Positions 1 to 7,102 of a stretch of DNA of 9,429 nt are shown piece after piece. Location of the stretch: the NCBI GenBank assembly GCA_022708765.1, contig JAKIYB010000071.1, forward strand, positions 1 to 9,429, given 5' to 3'. Made by a program: the position numbers and the translations under genes. Positions within the stretch are counted from its first letter, which is position 1. The number at the start of each line of letters is the position of its first letter. Under the pieces are notes generated by a model, which searched no databases, was not told where the DNA came from, and worked only from the letters and a program-made list of their open reading frames with translations. The stretch is from Armatimonadota bacterium. Its GTDB lineage: Bacteria; Armatimonadota; Hebobacteria; CAIYQO01.

Positions 1-294
1 GTCACCTCGGAGACGACGGTGGAAAACCTGGTGCTCGCCCAGGATGTGATTCAAACGCGCGTGAGCGGCCTGCTGAAAGGCGCGGTCATCGTCAGCGAGA
101 AGCCGTTTAGCGAGAATGGCTATGAGGTGGTGCTGGCGGTCAGCTTGTTTGGCGAAGATACCGCGCTGGCGCGGAGCATTGACTTGCCGGCGCGGTTTAA
201 GCAGGCCAATCCGGAAGTGACGATCACTCCGCCGGCGTCGAAAACCGAGCCAAAACCCCGGCGCCACTTCCCGGTCATTATACGGGCCTGGTGA
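1..294 (+). pseudogene. LPP20/FlgP-like protein, N-terminal half of a frame-broken gene (5' end outside window)
   Basis: The frame is open from base 1, so the real start lies upstream. About 97 codons are visible, ending at TGA 292-294. The segment reads like the core of LPP20-type envelope proteins (the family of Vibrio FlgP): a SETTVENLVLAQDVI block, then TRVSGLLKGA, then an alternating beta-rich stretch ending LAVSLFGE. After about residue 70 it becomes a Pro/Thr/Lys linker (TPPASKTEPKP). The expected C-terminal LPP20 block is present but lies in the -1 frame, starting near 276 and continuing to 623. Stops in that frame at 180-182 and 198-200 place the shift between 201 and 291, most likely in the linker, which contains an AAAACCCC run at 252-259. 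A one-base deletion or an assembly error would explain it. Sure of the family resemblance, less sure whether the break is biological. Confidence 0.7.
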
Positions 295-623
295 TTGATT
301 GTCGGGGCCTGAACCTGTCCCGCTCCATGTGCCCGCGTATTCTGGACCAAACCGGTGGCAACCTGTGGAGCACGCTGACGGTTTCCGCTGATCTGGTGAA
401 CGAGCGAGGGATCGCCGGCTACTTCGCTTCGCTGGACGACCCGGATCTTGCGGACCGTGTTGGAAAGCGCCCGCTCGTGGTAAAGGCGCTCCGCGTGAGC
501 GGAGGTAAGTTCTTTAAAACTGATGCCGTGCTCAGTCCAGCGGATGCCGAACGGGTACGCGCCGAGAACGCCAAATCGCTGTTCCTCGACAAGTTGGCGG
601 TGGCATTTCTGACTGAAAACTGA
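291..623 (+). pseudogene. LPP20/FlgP-like protein, C-terminal half in the -1 frame
   Basis: This frame reads HYTGLVIDCRGLNLSRSMCP just across the junction (276-335) and continues through RILDQTGGNLWSTLTV, a DPDLADRVGKRPLVVKALRV segment, and LSPADAERVRAEN to a TGA at 621-623. The order 'YTGLV-D-RGL ... PRI-D ... G--PLVVKALR--G ... LS-ADA-R-R' is what I know from the C-terminal region of LPP20-like outer-membrane proteins. So this is the second half of the gene beginning upstream of base 1. The only nearby start codon is a GTG at 291, inside the conserved domain and with no ribosome binding site, so independent translation is unlikely. The zero-frame codons around the A/C run (AAA CCC at 253-258) do not form a good X XXY YYZ slippery site, so I favour a mutation or sequencing error over programmed frameshifting. 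Confidence 0.7.
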
Positions 624-641
624 CCAGGCAGACAACGAGGT

Positions 642-860
642 GTGGAGGAGGATCCCTTCAGTTTCCGCTACGTCATGGCCGTGCCAGAGCGCGCGATGCT
701 GGCCAGCGACACCATTACGATAAAAGTGACTGGCGTACTGAAGCATGCGGCGGTTCTGCAGGAAAAAGAGATGAAAGACGGAACCTGTATCACAATATTA
801 GCGATTCCTCTGCCTGGAGAAGGAGGCGCCATCCAGGACATTGACTGCCGATGCGATCTC
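642..860 (+). pseudogene. Remnant of a second LPP20-like gene (middle segment only)
   Basis: This frame is continuous with the next gene, but codons before 924 are not part of that protein. Its translation contains ERAMLASDTITIKVTGVLK, then HAAVLQEKEMKDG, then ILAIPLPGEGG. It aligns almost without gaps to the first gene's ENLVLAQDVIQTRVSGLLK, GAVIVSEKPF and VLAVSLFGED, with shared L-A-x-D-x-I, V-x-G-x-L-K, EK, LA-x-x-L-x-GE. The resemblance fades after about 848. Neither the N-terminal nor the C-terminal LPP20 part is present, and no ribosome binding site precedes the GTG at 642. It is best read as debris of a tandem LPP20 duplication. Less likely, it is an N-terminal extension of the downstream protein; the signal peptide that begins at 924 argues strongly against this. 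Confidence 0.6.
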
Positions 861-884
861 GCCCCTCGGGGTAATCCATCGCTT

Positions 885-904
885 AGTGGGGCAACGCCCC
901 ATTT
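885..904 (+). terminator. Short GC hairpin followed by TTTCT, possible weak terminator or leader hairpin
   Basis: TGGGGC (887-892) pairs perfectly with GCCCCA (896-901) around an AAC loop. An A-T pair and a G-T wobble extend the stem outward. A short T-rich stretch (TTTCT, 902-906) follows, and then the ribosome binding site of the next gene. A second small inverted repeat (CCCCTCGGGG) lies just upstream near 862-871. It could end transcription of the broken LPP20 genes or partly separate them from the operon. The T tract is short, so efficiency is doubtful. Confidence 0.3.
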
Positions 905-906
905 CT

Positions 907-916
907 GGAGAAAGGA
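907..916 (+). promoter_or_regulatory. Ribosome binding site fixing the start at 924
   Basis: GGAGAAAGGA lies 7 bases before the ATG at 924. It selects 924 over the in-frame GTG at 642 and the internal ATG at 936. Confidence 0.7.
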
Positions 917-923
917 TAGAACA

Positions 924-2093
924 ATGCTTCAACGAATGTCCCACCATAACGCCCGACGCGATTATGGATTGATCGTCATTCTCTTCGCGCTTGCGTTGAC
1001 CCTGTGCTCATCGGCGTTCGCTCAGGATGGGCAAGATGCGGAATTGAAAACCGTTGTTGCGCAAGGCGTGGGGGCCGGACCGGATAAAGCCAAAGCGCGC
1101 GATGAAGCCATCCAGGATGCTCAACGCAAAGCTGTGGAACAGGGCCTGGGATTGTTCATCAAGTCTGAAACGCTGGTGCAGAACCTGCAGTTGGTTTCGG
1201 ATACCATCTACAAGGAATCTTCCGGTTTCGTGCATACCTATACCGTAGACTCCGAGAATTACAATGCGGAGAAGGATCTCTACTGGGTGAAGATTACCGC
1301 CAAAGTCTCGCTGCAGCGCCTGGAAACACGGTTAGACAACCTCTACGAAAAACTGAAAATCGCCGGCAATCCCCGCATTATCATCGCGTTGAATGGCACC
1401 GCCAGTCTGCGCGATCCTGAAGGCATCGCCAATGCGCTGACCGCCGAACTGGTCGAAAAAGGGTTCAAGGTGATTGATGATGAGCAACTCATCGCCGTGC
1501 GGCAGAAAGATGCGCTCCGACTCATCCGCAACGGAGACATTGATGCGAAGACCGTAATGCTGCTGCAGGACAAAGCTGACATCATCATTGTCGGGAAGGT
1601 TTCCGCGGATGCGGCCGAGCGCATTCTGGATGATCCGGTCACGATCTCGCAGAAAGTGACGCTGGATGCCAGAATCGTCAGAGTGGATACCGCCCGGATT
1701 CTCGGCGCGAAGCGCGGCCTGGGTGTCGGGGCAGGCTTCTCCGCGAAAGCGGCACTCGAGGCCGCGGAAGAGAAAGCCGGCACGGATTATCTGGCCAAGA
1801 ACCTTCGCACCCTCCTCCAGGCGGTGCTGGACCCCTGCAAGGAATATACCGTTAAAGTCACCCCCTGTACCTTCGGTCAGTTGACGGCGGTCGAAAACAA
1901 GCTGGTCGAGTCGCGGTTCGTTCGGCAGGTTGACGCGCGCTTCGAAGAAGGGTACGGAACCCTGTCGGTCTTCTTCTCCGGTAGCGCGAAACTGCTGGCA
2001 ATGCATCTGGAATCCCAGGGCGAAAATGGTATTCGGCTGAAGGTCGTCTCGGTGACGGGAGTGTCGGTGATGGTGAAGCCGGCGCACGACTGA
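924..2093 (+). CDS. FlgT-like exported envelope protein
   Basis: Predicted 389-aa exported protein. Residues 1-33 form a signal peptide: basic start, hydrophobic LIVILFALALTL, cleavage probable after AFA before QDG. Residues about 40-130 match the FlgT N-terminal type fold: VVAQGVGAGPDKAKARDEAI, DAQRKAVEQGLG, SETLVQNLQLVSDTIYKESS, GFVHTYTV, then WVKITAKVSL. Residues about 149-260 (NPRIIIAL..., LVEKGFKVIDDEQ, KADIIIVGKV) resemble the FlgT middle domain, related to CsgG-like subunits. Residues about 305-375 look like the FlgT C-terminal region (LTAVENKLVES, GTLSVFFSGSAKLLAMHLES). C305 and C315 could form a disulfide. FlgT of Vibrio forms the periplasmic H-ring around the flagellar motor. No flagellar gene is present here, so the role is probably in another envelope complex with the neighbouring CsgG/FlgO-like proteins. 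Start chosen by the ribosome binding site and signal peptide. Confidence 0.85.
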   Translation: MLQRMSHHNARRDYGLIVILFALALTLCSSAFAQDGQDAELKTVVAQGVGAGPDKAKARDEAIQDAQRKAVEQGLGLFIKSETLVQNLQLVSDTIYKESSGFVHTYTVDSENYNAEKDLYWVKITAKVSLQRLETRLDNLYEKLKIAGNPRIIIALNGTASLRDPEGIANALTAELVEKGFKVIDDEQLIAVRQKDALRLIRNGDIDAKTVMLLQDKADIIIVGKVSADAAERILDDPVTISQKVTLDARIVRVDTARILGAKRGLGVGAGFSAKAALEAAEEKAGTDYLAKNLRTLLQAVLDPCKEYTVKVTPCTFGQLTAVENKLVESRFVRQVDARFEEGYGTLSVFFSGSAKLLAMHLESQGENGIRLKVVSVTGVSVMVKPAHD

Positions 2094-2125
2094 GTAATTG
2101 GCATTCCGGTACTTCACGTATCGCG

Positions 2126-2137
2126 AGATAGCTATCT
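2126..2137. repeat. Perfect 12-bp palindrome before the ribosome binding site of the 2151 gene
   Basis: AGATAGCTATCT is its own reverse complement and lies two bases upstream of the AAAGGAG at 2139-2145. TCGCGA overlaps its left end at 2121-2126. It could be an operator-like site, or chance. No promoter boxes were recognised beside it. Confidence 0.3.
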
Positions 2138-2150
2138 GAAAGGAGTTGGT

Positions 2151-3119
2151 ATGCGCGCACTACGATTCATCGTTGTCGTTCTCGTTACGCTGTTCATCCT
2201 CGGTATGCAGTCCGTCCAAGCGCAGGGGCCAGGTACGTTAACTAGTGGCGAGAGACCGTTCAATAACGAGAACGCGCATAAAGTCACGGGAGATACTTTC
2301 ACTTTCAAGGGTGAAGTCACGATCGCCGGGCGATTATTCAACAGTTACGGTTATGTCTATAGCGGGTGGGGCACCTTCAACATCAGCGGGTGGGATTATT
2401 TTGTCGCGCACGTTGGCATCAGCGATAATAACAGCGGCAATGGAGAAGTTATCATCGAGACTGATGGAGTGCAAGTTTACAAGCAACAGATCAATGCGGG
2501 AGATCAAGCCATCACAGTCAGTATTCCGCTGAATGGGCGGAGAACTATAACCTTACGGGCAAAACGTCATATTATTTTCGCCGAACCGAAGCTGTACAAA
2601 GGAAAAACTCCATCAGCACAACCGACGACCCCCGGCACCACGACGACGGTCACGGTTACCGGAACGCCGGCAACCTTTGCCATTGACCCCAATGACCTGG
2701 AGAAGCTGGCAACTGCGTTGCGGAAACGCATTGACGGCCGGCCGGAGCTTGCCGCGCGCGTCGCCAGAGGGAAGGTCGCGTTAATGACGTTTTCGTTGGT
2801 GGACATCACCTCAGCATCAATAGCCACCAATGTCGCGGAAGACCTGTCCACTTCGATGATCAACAACGATTTTCAACTCATCGAGCGCGGGCAACTGGAC
2901 AAGGTGCTGAAGGAACTGAAGGTACAGGATACCGCCCTCATTGATCCCGCCACCGCCCAGAAACTCGGCCAGCTCACCGGCTGTGACATGATCCTGGTCG
3001 GCAGCATCTCCGACCGGGGCCAATTCGTCGTCATTAACTCACGCCTGCTGGAAACCGCCACCGGCAAAGCGCTGGCGGCGGAACGCGTGGAGATGCGGAA
3101 GATTGAAATCAAACGATAG
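2151..3119 (+). CDS. Exported NPCBM-like + CsgG/FlgO-like protein
   Basis: Predicted 322 aa. Residues 1-24 are a signal peptide with cleavage likely after VQA; there is no lipobox cysteine, unlike canonical CsgG. Residues about 45-150 resemble the NPCBM sugar-binding beta-sandwich (GWDYFVAHVGISDNNSGNG, EVIIETDGVQVYKQQI, RRTITLRAKR, FAEPKLYKG). A Pro/Thr linker follows (TPSAQPTTPGTTTTVTVTG, residues 153-171). Residues about 180-322 match the FlgO/CsgG type: GKVALMTFSL, VAEDLSTSMI, FQLIERGQLDKVLKELKVQ, LIDPATAQKLGQLTGCDMIL, VGSISDRG, then NSRLLETATGKALAAERVE. CsgG forms outer-membrane secretion pores and FlgO is an outer-membrane ring component. The NPCBM-like part may dock the protein to glycan, perhaps peptidoglycan or surface sugar (inference). 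AAAGGAG at 2139-2145 supports the ATG. The sugar-binding part is near 48-50% GC and the second domain near 68% in hand-counted 60-base lines. Confidence 0.85.
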   Translation: MRALRFIVVVLVTLFILGMQSVQAQGPGTLTSGERPFNNENAHKVTGDTFTFKGEVTIAGRLFNSYGYVYSGWGTFNISGWDYFVAHVGISDNNSGNGEVIIETDGVQVYKQQINAGDQAITVSIPLNGRRTITLRAKRHIIFAEPKLYKGKTPSAQPTTPGTTTTVTVTGTPATFAIDPNDLEKLATALRKRIDGRPELAARVARGKVALMTFSLVDITSASIATNVAEDLSTSMINNDFQLIERGQLDKVLKELKVQDTALIDPATAQKLGQLTGCDMILVGSISDRGQFVVINSRLLETATGKALAAERVEMRKIEIKR

Positions 3120-3179
3120 CCGCGATATCACTGCTGCTGAATAATATCCCTGACTATTTGATAACCCGAGGATAACCAG

Positions 3180-4247
3180 ATGAAGTGGTTCATCGGATTC
3201 ATCGTCATAAGTGTCTGGAGTCTCTGGGGATTGCCGGTATATGCCGATGGGGATCTCCCCAGGACAAATATTGCCGTCCTCGCCTTCTACAATGTGAGCG
3301 GCGATCCCGCATGCGACTGGTTGTCGGTCGGCATCGCGGAGACACTGACGGTGAAGCTGGCGCAAGTCCCGTCGTTCCGGCTGGTAGAGCGGATGCGGAT
3401 GAAGGACTTATTGGGAGAACAGAAAATCGGTGATTCCGGATTGGTGGACGCGGCGACCGCGCCGAAAATCGGGCGATTACTGGGGGCGCAGAAACTGCTG
3501 CTTGGCGCGTATCAGATACAGGATGATGCGCTGCGCCTTTCCGCGCGGCTGGTGGATACCACGACCGGTGAAGTCACAACCCCGGTCAGCGTAGATGGTA
3601 CCATCGAGGAAGTATTCGCCGTGGAAGATAGATTGGCGGCCGCCATTTTGAAGAACTTCGGCATTACGCTCTCTCCGGAGATTGAAGCGAAAATCCGCGT
3701 CACCCAGACGGTGAATCCCGCGGCGTTTCAGGCGTATTCATCCGGTTTGACGTATCTGTATCAGGGAGAATTCGCGAAAGCCGCGGTCGCGCTGCAACTG
3801 GCAACAGACTTTGATCCGCAGTTCCAACTTGCCTTGCAAACCTTGCGGTTCGCTCAATGGGCACGTCCTGACCTGCGCACCGCGACGTATATGACGAAAG
3901 TGAATGCGCCGTATGATGCGGCATACGATGCGATGCTCCGAGCGCTCAAACATACGGTGAAACTGCAAAGTGAGGATCGCGCGCAAGGCAAGCTCTTAGC
4001 CAGTCAGGGCATTACCCTTACATCCTGGGGATTGAAGTTGCAGGTGGAACTGGCGGATTTTCACGGAATGACAGGTCTTCTCATACGCTCTCGCACAAAG
4101 ATTGATATGGTGAACCTGGGCGAGTGCCAGCGTTGTATTCGTAAAATCATGGCGGCATTCGACGAAGAACTGCGCGCGACAAACGAAAAAACAACACCCG
4201 CCGCTCAGCGACCTGACGGCACGGGAGAAAGAACTGATCATGAATAG
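3180..4247 (+). CDS. Exported CsgG/FlgO-like protein with a TPR motif
   Basis: Predicted 355 aa with signal peptide 1-22 (cleavage after VYA, before DGD). Residues about 28-160 are a CsgG/FlgO-like domain: TNIAVLAFYNVSGDPACDWL, SFRLVERMRMKDLLGEQKIG, GLVDAATAPKIGRLLGAQKL, then LSARLVDTTTGEV. It is a clear paralogue of the C-terminal domain of the preceding protein (LIERGQLDKVLKEL against LVERMRMKDLLGEQ). Residues about 180-215 form a TPR-like helical pair (FQAYSSGLTYLYQGEFAKAA then FDPQFQLAL). The region after 225 is not recognised; it contains a CxxC at C316-C319 and a charged tail. Likely periplasmic, with the TPR as a protein-contact surface. GAGG at 3168-3171 precedes the ATG. The stop overlaps the start of the next gene by 8 bases, implying translational coupling. 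Confidence 0.8.
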   Translation: MKWFIGFIVISVWSLWGLPVYADGDLPRTNIAVLAFYNVSGDPACDWLSVGIAETLTVKLAQVPSFRLVERMRMKDLLGEQKIGDSGLVDAATAPKIGRLLGAQKLLLGAYQIQDDALRLSARLVDTTTGEVTTPVSVDGTIEEVFAVEDRLAAAILKNFGITLSPEIEAKIRVTQTVNPAAFQAYSSGLTYLYQGEFAKAAVALQLATDFDPQFQLALQTLRFAQWARPDLRTATYMTKVNAPYDAAYDAMLRALKHTVKLQSEDRAQGKLLASQGITLTSWGLKLQVELADFHGMTGLLIRSRTKIDMVNLGECQRCIRKIMAAFDEELRATNEKTTPAAQRPDGTGERTDHE

Positions 4248-5046
4248 ACAGATCCGGGTGCTGTTGCTCGGTACTATGATCCTGGCCCTGTTGCCGTTGA
4301 CGAACGGGTGTACTGGTGGACCAGTCGGCGCGCTGGTCGGCGCGCTGGTGTGCGGCATCGTACGCGACGCGTTGACCAACAAGCCCATTGCCGGAGTGAC
4401 GGTGAACGTCGGCGATACCCAGGTGGTGACCGATGAGAATGGGTATTACGCCGTCAGCAATCTGCCGACCGGTACCTATACCTTTCACTTTGCGCTGCAC
4501 AGTTTCAGTTACCGTGCCGTAGATGTGTCGGTAAACGTCACGGGCGCGCTGAATAACATGAGCATCACGCTTGTCCCCAATACCGTGCCACCGCCGACGA
4601 ATATCTCCCTAACCCTTCCCCCTCCAGGTATTCATGTGGGACAGGTCGCGCAATTTCAGGGCACCGCCGAAAGTGAGGGGAAGCCGTTAAACGTCTTCTG
4701 GACCGTTCAGCCGTCAACCCCATCAAGTGCGTTGATTGGATACATCACCGCGGATGGACGCTTCATTGCCACGACGACTGGAGAGGGCTATATACAGGCG
4801 CAAATCGGCCAGACCGCCGGTGGCATTTATGGGGTGGTCACCAGGAATGACGGCGCACCGGTGGCTGGCGCGACCGTCATCATTGCGGCGCATACGACTT
4901 TCTCTGACTCAGATGGCACATTCATCTTGCCTGAGCTTGCGCCGGACACATATACCGTGACGGCCACCAGTGGAAGCCTGCATCAATCAGTGACGACCAC
5001 CGTACAGGTGAACAGCGTCACCACGCTACGATTGACAGTGCAATAG
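4240..5046 (+). CDS. Lipoprotein with two carboxypeptidase-regulatory-like domains flanking an Ig-like module
   Basis: Predicted 268 aa. The N-terminus has basic residues, a hydrophobic core (VLLLGTMILALLPL) and a lipobox-like LTNGC with C24. Threonine at -3 is less usual than leucine, so lipidation is likely but not certain. Residues about 37-112 are a carboxypeptidase-regulatory-like (CarboxypepD_reg/transthyretin-like) domain: GIVRDALTNKPIAGVTVNVG, VVTDENGYYAVSNLPTGTYT. Residues about 118-190 are a Big-type Ig-like module (IHVGQVAQFQGTA ... YITADGRFIATTTGEGYIQA). A second regulatory-like domain spans about 195-268 (GIYGVVTRNDGAPVAGATVI, FSDSDGTFILPELAPDTYTV). Such modules act as beta-sandwich stalks or scaffolds; no enzyme domain is present. 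GGGAGAAAG shortly before the ATG serves as ribosome binding site inside the end of the previous gene. C38 could pair within the first domain. Confidence 0.8.
   Translation: MNRQIRVLLLGTMILALLPLTNGCTGGPVGALVGALVCGIVRDALTNKPIAGVTVNVGDTQVVTDENGYYAVSNLPTGTYTFHFALHSFSYRAVDVSVNVTGALNNMSITLVPNTVPPPTNISLTLPPPGIHVGQVAQFQGTAESEGKPLNVFWTVQPSTPSSALIGYITADGRFIATTTGEGYIQAQIGQTAGGIYGVVTRNDGAPVAGATVIIAAHTTFSDSDGTFILPELAPDTYTVTATSGSLHQSVTTTVQVNSVTTLRLTVQ
4324..4347 (+). repeat. Perfect tandem duplication of a 12-bp unit (GTCGGCGCGCTG x2)
   Basis: Two exact copies (4324-4335 and 4336-4347) encode VGALVGAL just after the putative lipobox of the 4240 gene. It is in frame, looks like a recent slippage duplication, and lengthens the hydrophobic linker after the lipid anchor. 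Confidence 0.8.
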
Positions 5047-5076
5047 CCAGTCTTTTGTCGCGAAAGGAGAGATGCC

Positions 5077-7053
5077 ATGCAACGCGATTCGCTTGCCATG
5101 ATACTGGGATGTGTCTGTATTTCAACGCTCCTGCTCCTCGCCGGCTGCGGTGGCGTAGGGGCTGGCCATGGTGCCAATACGGTAACAACGGTGACAATGA
5201 CGGGACGCGTGGTAGATGCCGCCACTGCCATGGCATTGCCGGGAGTAACGGTAGAATTCCTGCCCAATCCGCGTGGCAGATCTCGCGCTTCGTTTACCGA
5301 TGTCACCGATGCTGAAGGCACCTATGCCATCAACGATGTCCCCCCCGGCCACACCAGTATGAAGATCAGTTTGGCGGACGGCTCGTATGATGCGATTGAA
5401 GTGGAGATCCAGGTGCCGCAAGATCGCCCGACGGCATCGGTAGTGGTCAAACTGGTGCAACATGGCACGGCATTGCCCGCGACCTTGACGCTTGAGCCCA
5501 AACACCCAACGAACCTTCCCGTTGGCGCAACCCTGCGGTTTTCAGCGACCCTGGCGCCGGCATCAGTCCTGCAGCCCACGTTCACCCTGCTCGGTGATAT
5601 CGGCACCATCACGGCGGACGGTTTATTCATCGCGACGCGTCCGGGCACGGGCACGCTGACCGCGACCGTGGGCGCGTTATCCGACAGCACCACGATCACG
5701 GTGATCGCGGCAGGTGCTGATGGCGATGGCACCGGCACGTTGATGGGATTAACACTGGATGAACAAAACCGTCCGTTGCAGGCAGTCGCCGTGACCGCGG
5801 GCAACCGGACCGTCACCACCGGACTGGATGGCGTCTATGCCTTTGCCAGTGTCGCACCGGGCGCAATGCCTGTCACGGCCTCGCGGGATGGATTTGTCAC
5901 CGCGCAACAAAACACCACGCTGCGCGCCGGGGTCACCACTATGCTGTACCTGACGCTCCGGCGGTATGATCCGAATTCGTTTTCTGGTACGCTGACGGGC
6001 GCGGTCACCTGGTCGGGCACGATGACGCTGACAGGTGACGTGACGGTGCCGGCCGGCGCCTCTTTGACCATTCAGCCCGGTACCCTTGTCCGCTGCGAAA
6101 ACTCTGATGATCAGCACGGCGGCAGCAATGTCAATAAAATTGAAATATTCGTCTATGGGGATTTTCATGCCGAAGGCACCGCGGCCGCACCGATTACCTT
6201 TACCAGTAAGCAAACACCTGCGTCTTTTCCAACAACGATTATGCAGTTTCCATGGAATGCGCCATGGTTAGGAATCACGATAATGACTGAGCAGTATTCA
6301 GGTAGACAAATTCCTAACATCATAATTCGCAACTGCGTTATCTCCTATGCGTCTACAGGAGTAAAAGTTCAGGGAGGACCAGTCACAATCCAAGACACTA
6401 TCTTTCAATTTAATGAGAACGGAATAGATTATATACCCACCATAGGAATAGACATATCTGCTGAACATCAGATTCTGATTACCGGCTGCACATTTTCAAA
6501 CAACCTGTTTGGCATGATTAACAGCTACTATCATGATGGTCTCTCTACAGATAATATTACGCAAATTAAATATTGCCGCTTCATCAATAACGTAGACAAA
6601 GGGATTTATGGTGGAGGCGGAGATATTTCTTATTGCGTATTTTCTGGTAATAATATTGGAATTTTTGATTCGCACGGCCAGATGCTGAATTGCACTATTC
6701 AGAACAATACGACTGGAATTATGATATTAAACACACAAGTTAATCTCATTAAAAATTGTTTAGTTCGAAAAAATCAAGTTGGAGCATTTTTCCTAATTGG
6801 CCCTGGCGATACGGTTGAGCACAAACTGGTTGAGAATGATATGATTGATAATACGCAATATGATTTACAGGTTGCGGGTGGTGGATATCTAAGCGCGAAC
6901 GGAAATTACTGGGGTGAGCCGACGACAACTGAGTTAATACGTAACGCACAGATCTTATCTAAAATAAGCAATAACTATGGATCATGGGGACCAGCAACGA
7001 TCAGTATTACGGAATGGGCCACCCAGCGCTATACGACATTCCCATTAGAATAA
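5077..7053 (+). CDS. Large lipoprotein: regulatory-like, Ig-like, regulatory-like and right-handed beta-helix modules
   Basis: Predicted 658 aa. The lipobox LAGC places the lipidated cysteine at C24, followed by Gly, with no Asp at +2 to retain it in the inner membrane. Modules: carboxypeptidase-regulatory-like 40-125 (MTGRVVDAATAMALPGVTVE, AEGTYAINDVPPGHTSMKI); Big/Ig-like 136-211 (LPVGATLRFSATL, GTITADGLFIATRPGTGTLT); second regulatory-like domain 219-296 (GTLMGLTLDEQNRPLQAVAV, TTGLDGVYAFASVAPG); parallel beta-helix about 302-640. The last opens with TLTGDVTVPAGASLTIQPGT, continues with coils such as IIIRNCVISYASTGVKVQGG, CTFSNNLFGMI, CRFINNVDKGIYGGGG and CVFSGNNIGIFDSHGQ, and ends at a typical NYWG (611-614 approx.). 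Such helices are usually surface polysaccharide-binding, lyase-like or adhesive; I see no catalytic signature. AAAGGAG at 5063-5069 supports ATG 5077. The beta-helix part is strikingly AT-rich compared with the rest of the gene. Confidence 0.85.
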   Translation: MQRDSLAMILGCVCISTLLLLAGCGGVGAGHGANTVTTVTMTGRVVDAATAMALPGVTVEFLPNPRGRSRASFTDVTDAEGTYAINDVPPGHTSMKISLADGSYDAIEVEIQVPQDRPTASVVVKLVQHGTALPATLTLEPKHPTNLPVGATLRFSATLAPASVLQPTFTLLGDIGTITADGLFIATRPGTGTLTATVGALSDSTTITVIAAGADGDGTGTLMGLTLDEQNRPLQAVAVTAGNRTVTTGLDGVYAFASVAPGAMPVTASRDGFVTAQQNTTLRAGVTTMLYLTLRRYDPNSFSGTLTGAVTWSGTMTLTGDVTVPAGASLTIQPGTLVRCENSDDQHGGSNVNKIEIFVYGDFHAEGTAAAPITFTSKQTPASFPTTIMQFPWNAPWLGITIMTEQYSGRQIPNIIIRNCVISYASTGVKVQGGPVTIQDTIFQFNENGIDYIPTIGIDISAEHQILITGCTFSNNLFGMINSYYHDGLSTDNITQIKYCRFINNVDKGIYGGGGDISYCVFSGNNIGIFDSHGQMLNCTIQNNTTGIMILNTQVNLIKNCLVRKNQVGAFFLIGPGDTVEHKLVENDMIDNTQYDLQVAGGGYLSANGNYWGEPTTTELIRNAQILSKISNNYGSWGPATISITEWATQRYTTFPLE

Positions 7054-7091
7054 TACCGACTATTGAAACTATGATATGACGACTGCCATTC

Positions 7092-7096
7092 GGAGG
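7092..7096 (+). promoter_or_regulatory. Ribosome binding site fixing the start at 7103
   Basis: GGAGG lies 6 bases before the ATG at 7103. The upstream in-frame ATG at 7076 has no comparable site, so the shorter protein, which also has the more typical lipoprotein signal length, is preferred. Confidence 0.75.
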
Positions 7097-7102
7097 TATT
7101 TG

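Noticed and set aside
252..258. Programmed -1 frameshift at the A/C run
   Set aside because: Zero-frame codons AAA CCC would have to re-pair with AAA ACC, which mismatches in the A site. No obvious stimulatory structure was seen.
642..923. Treating codons 642-923 as the N-terminus of the FlgT-like protein (483-aa version)
   Set aside because: A good ribosome binding site and a complete signal peptide begin at 924. The upstream codons match LPP20 sequence, not a FlgT leader.
1332..2117. 261-codon minus-strand open frame opposite the FlgT-like gene
   Set aside because: It is the antisense shadow of a gene with signal peptide and conserved motifs, and its own translation has no recognisable domain.
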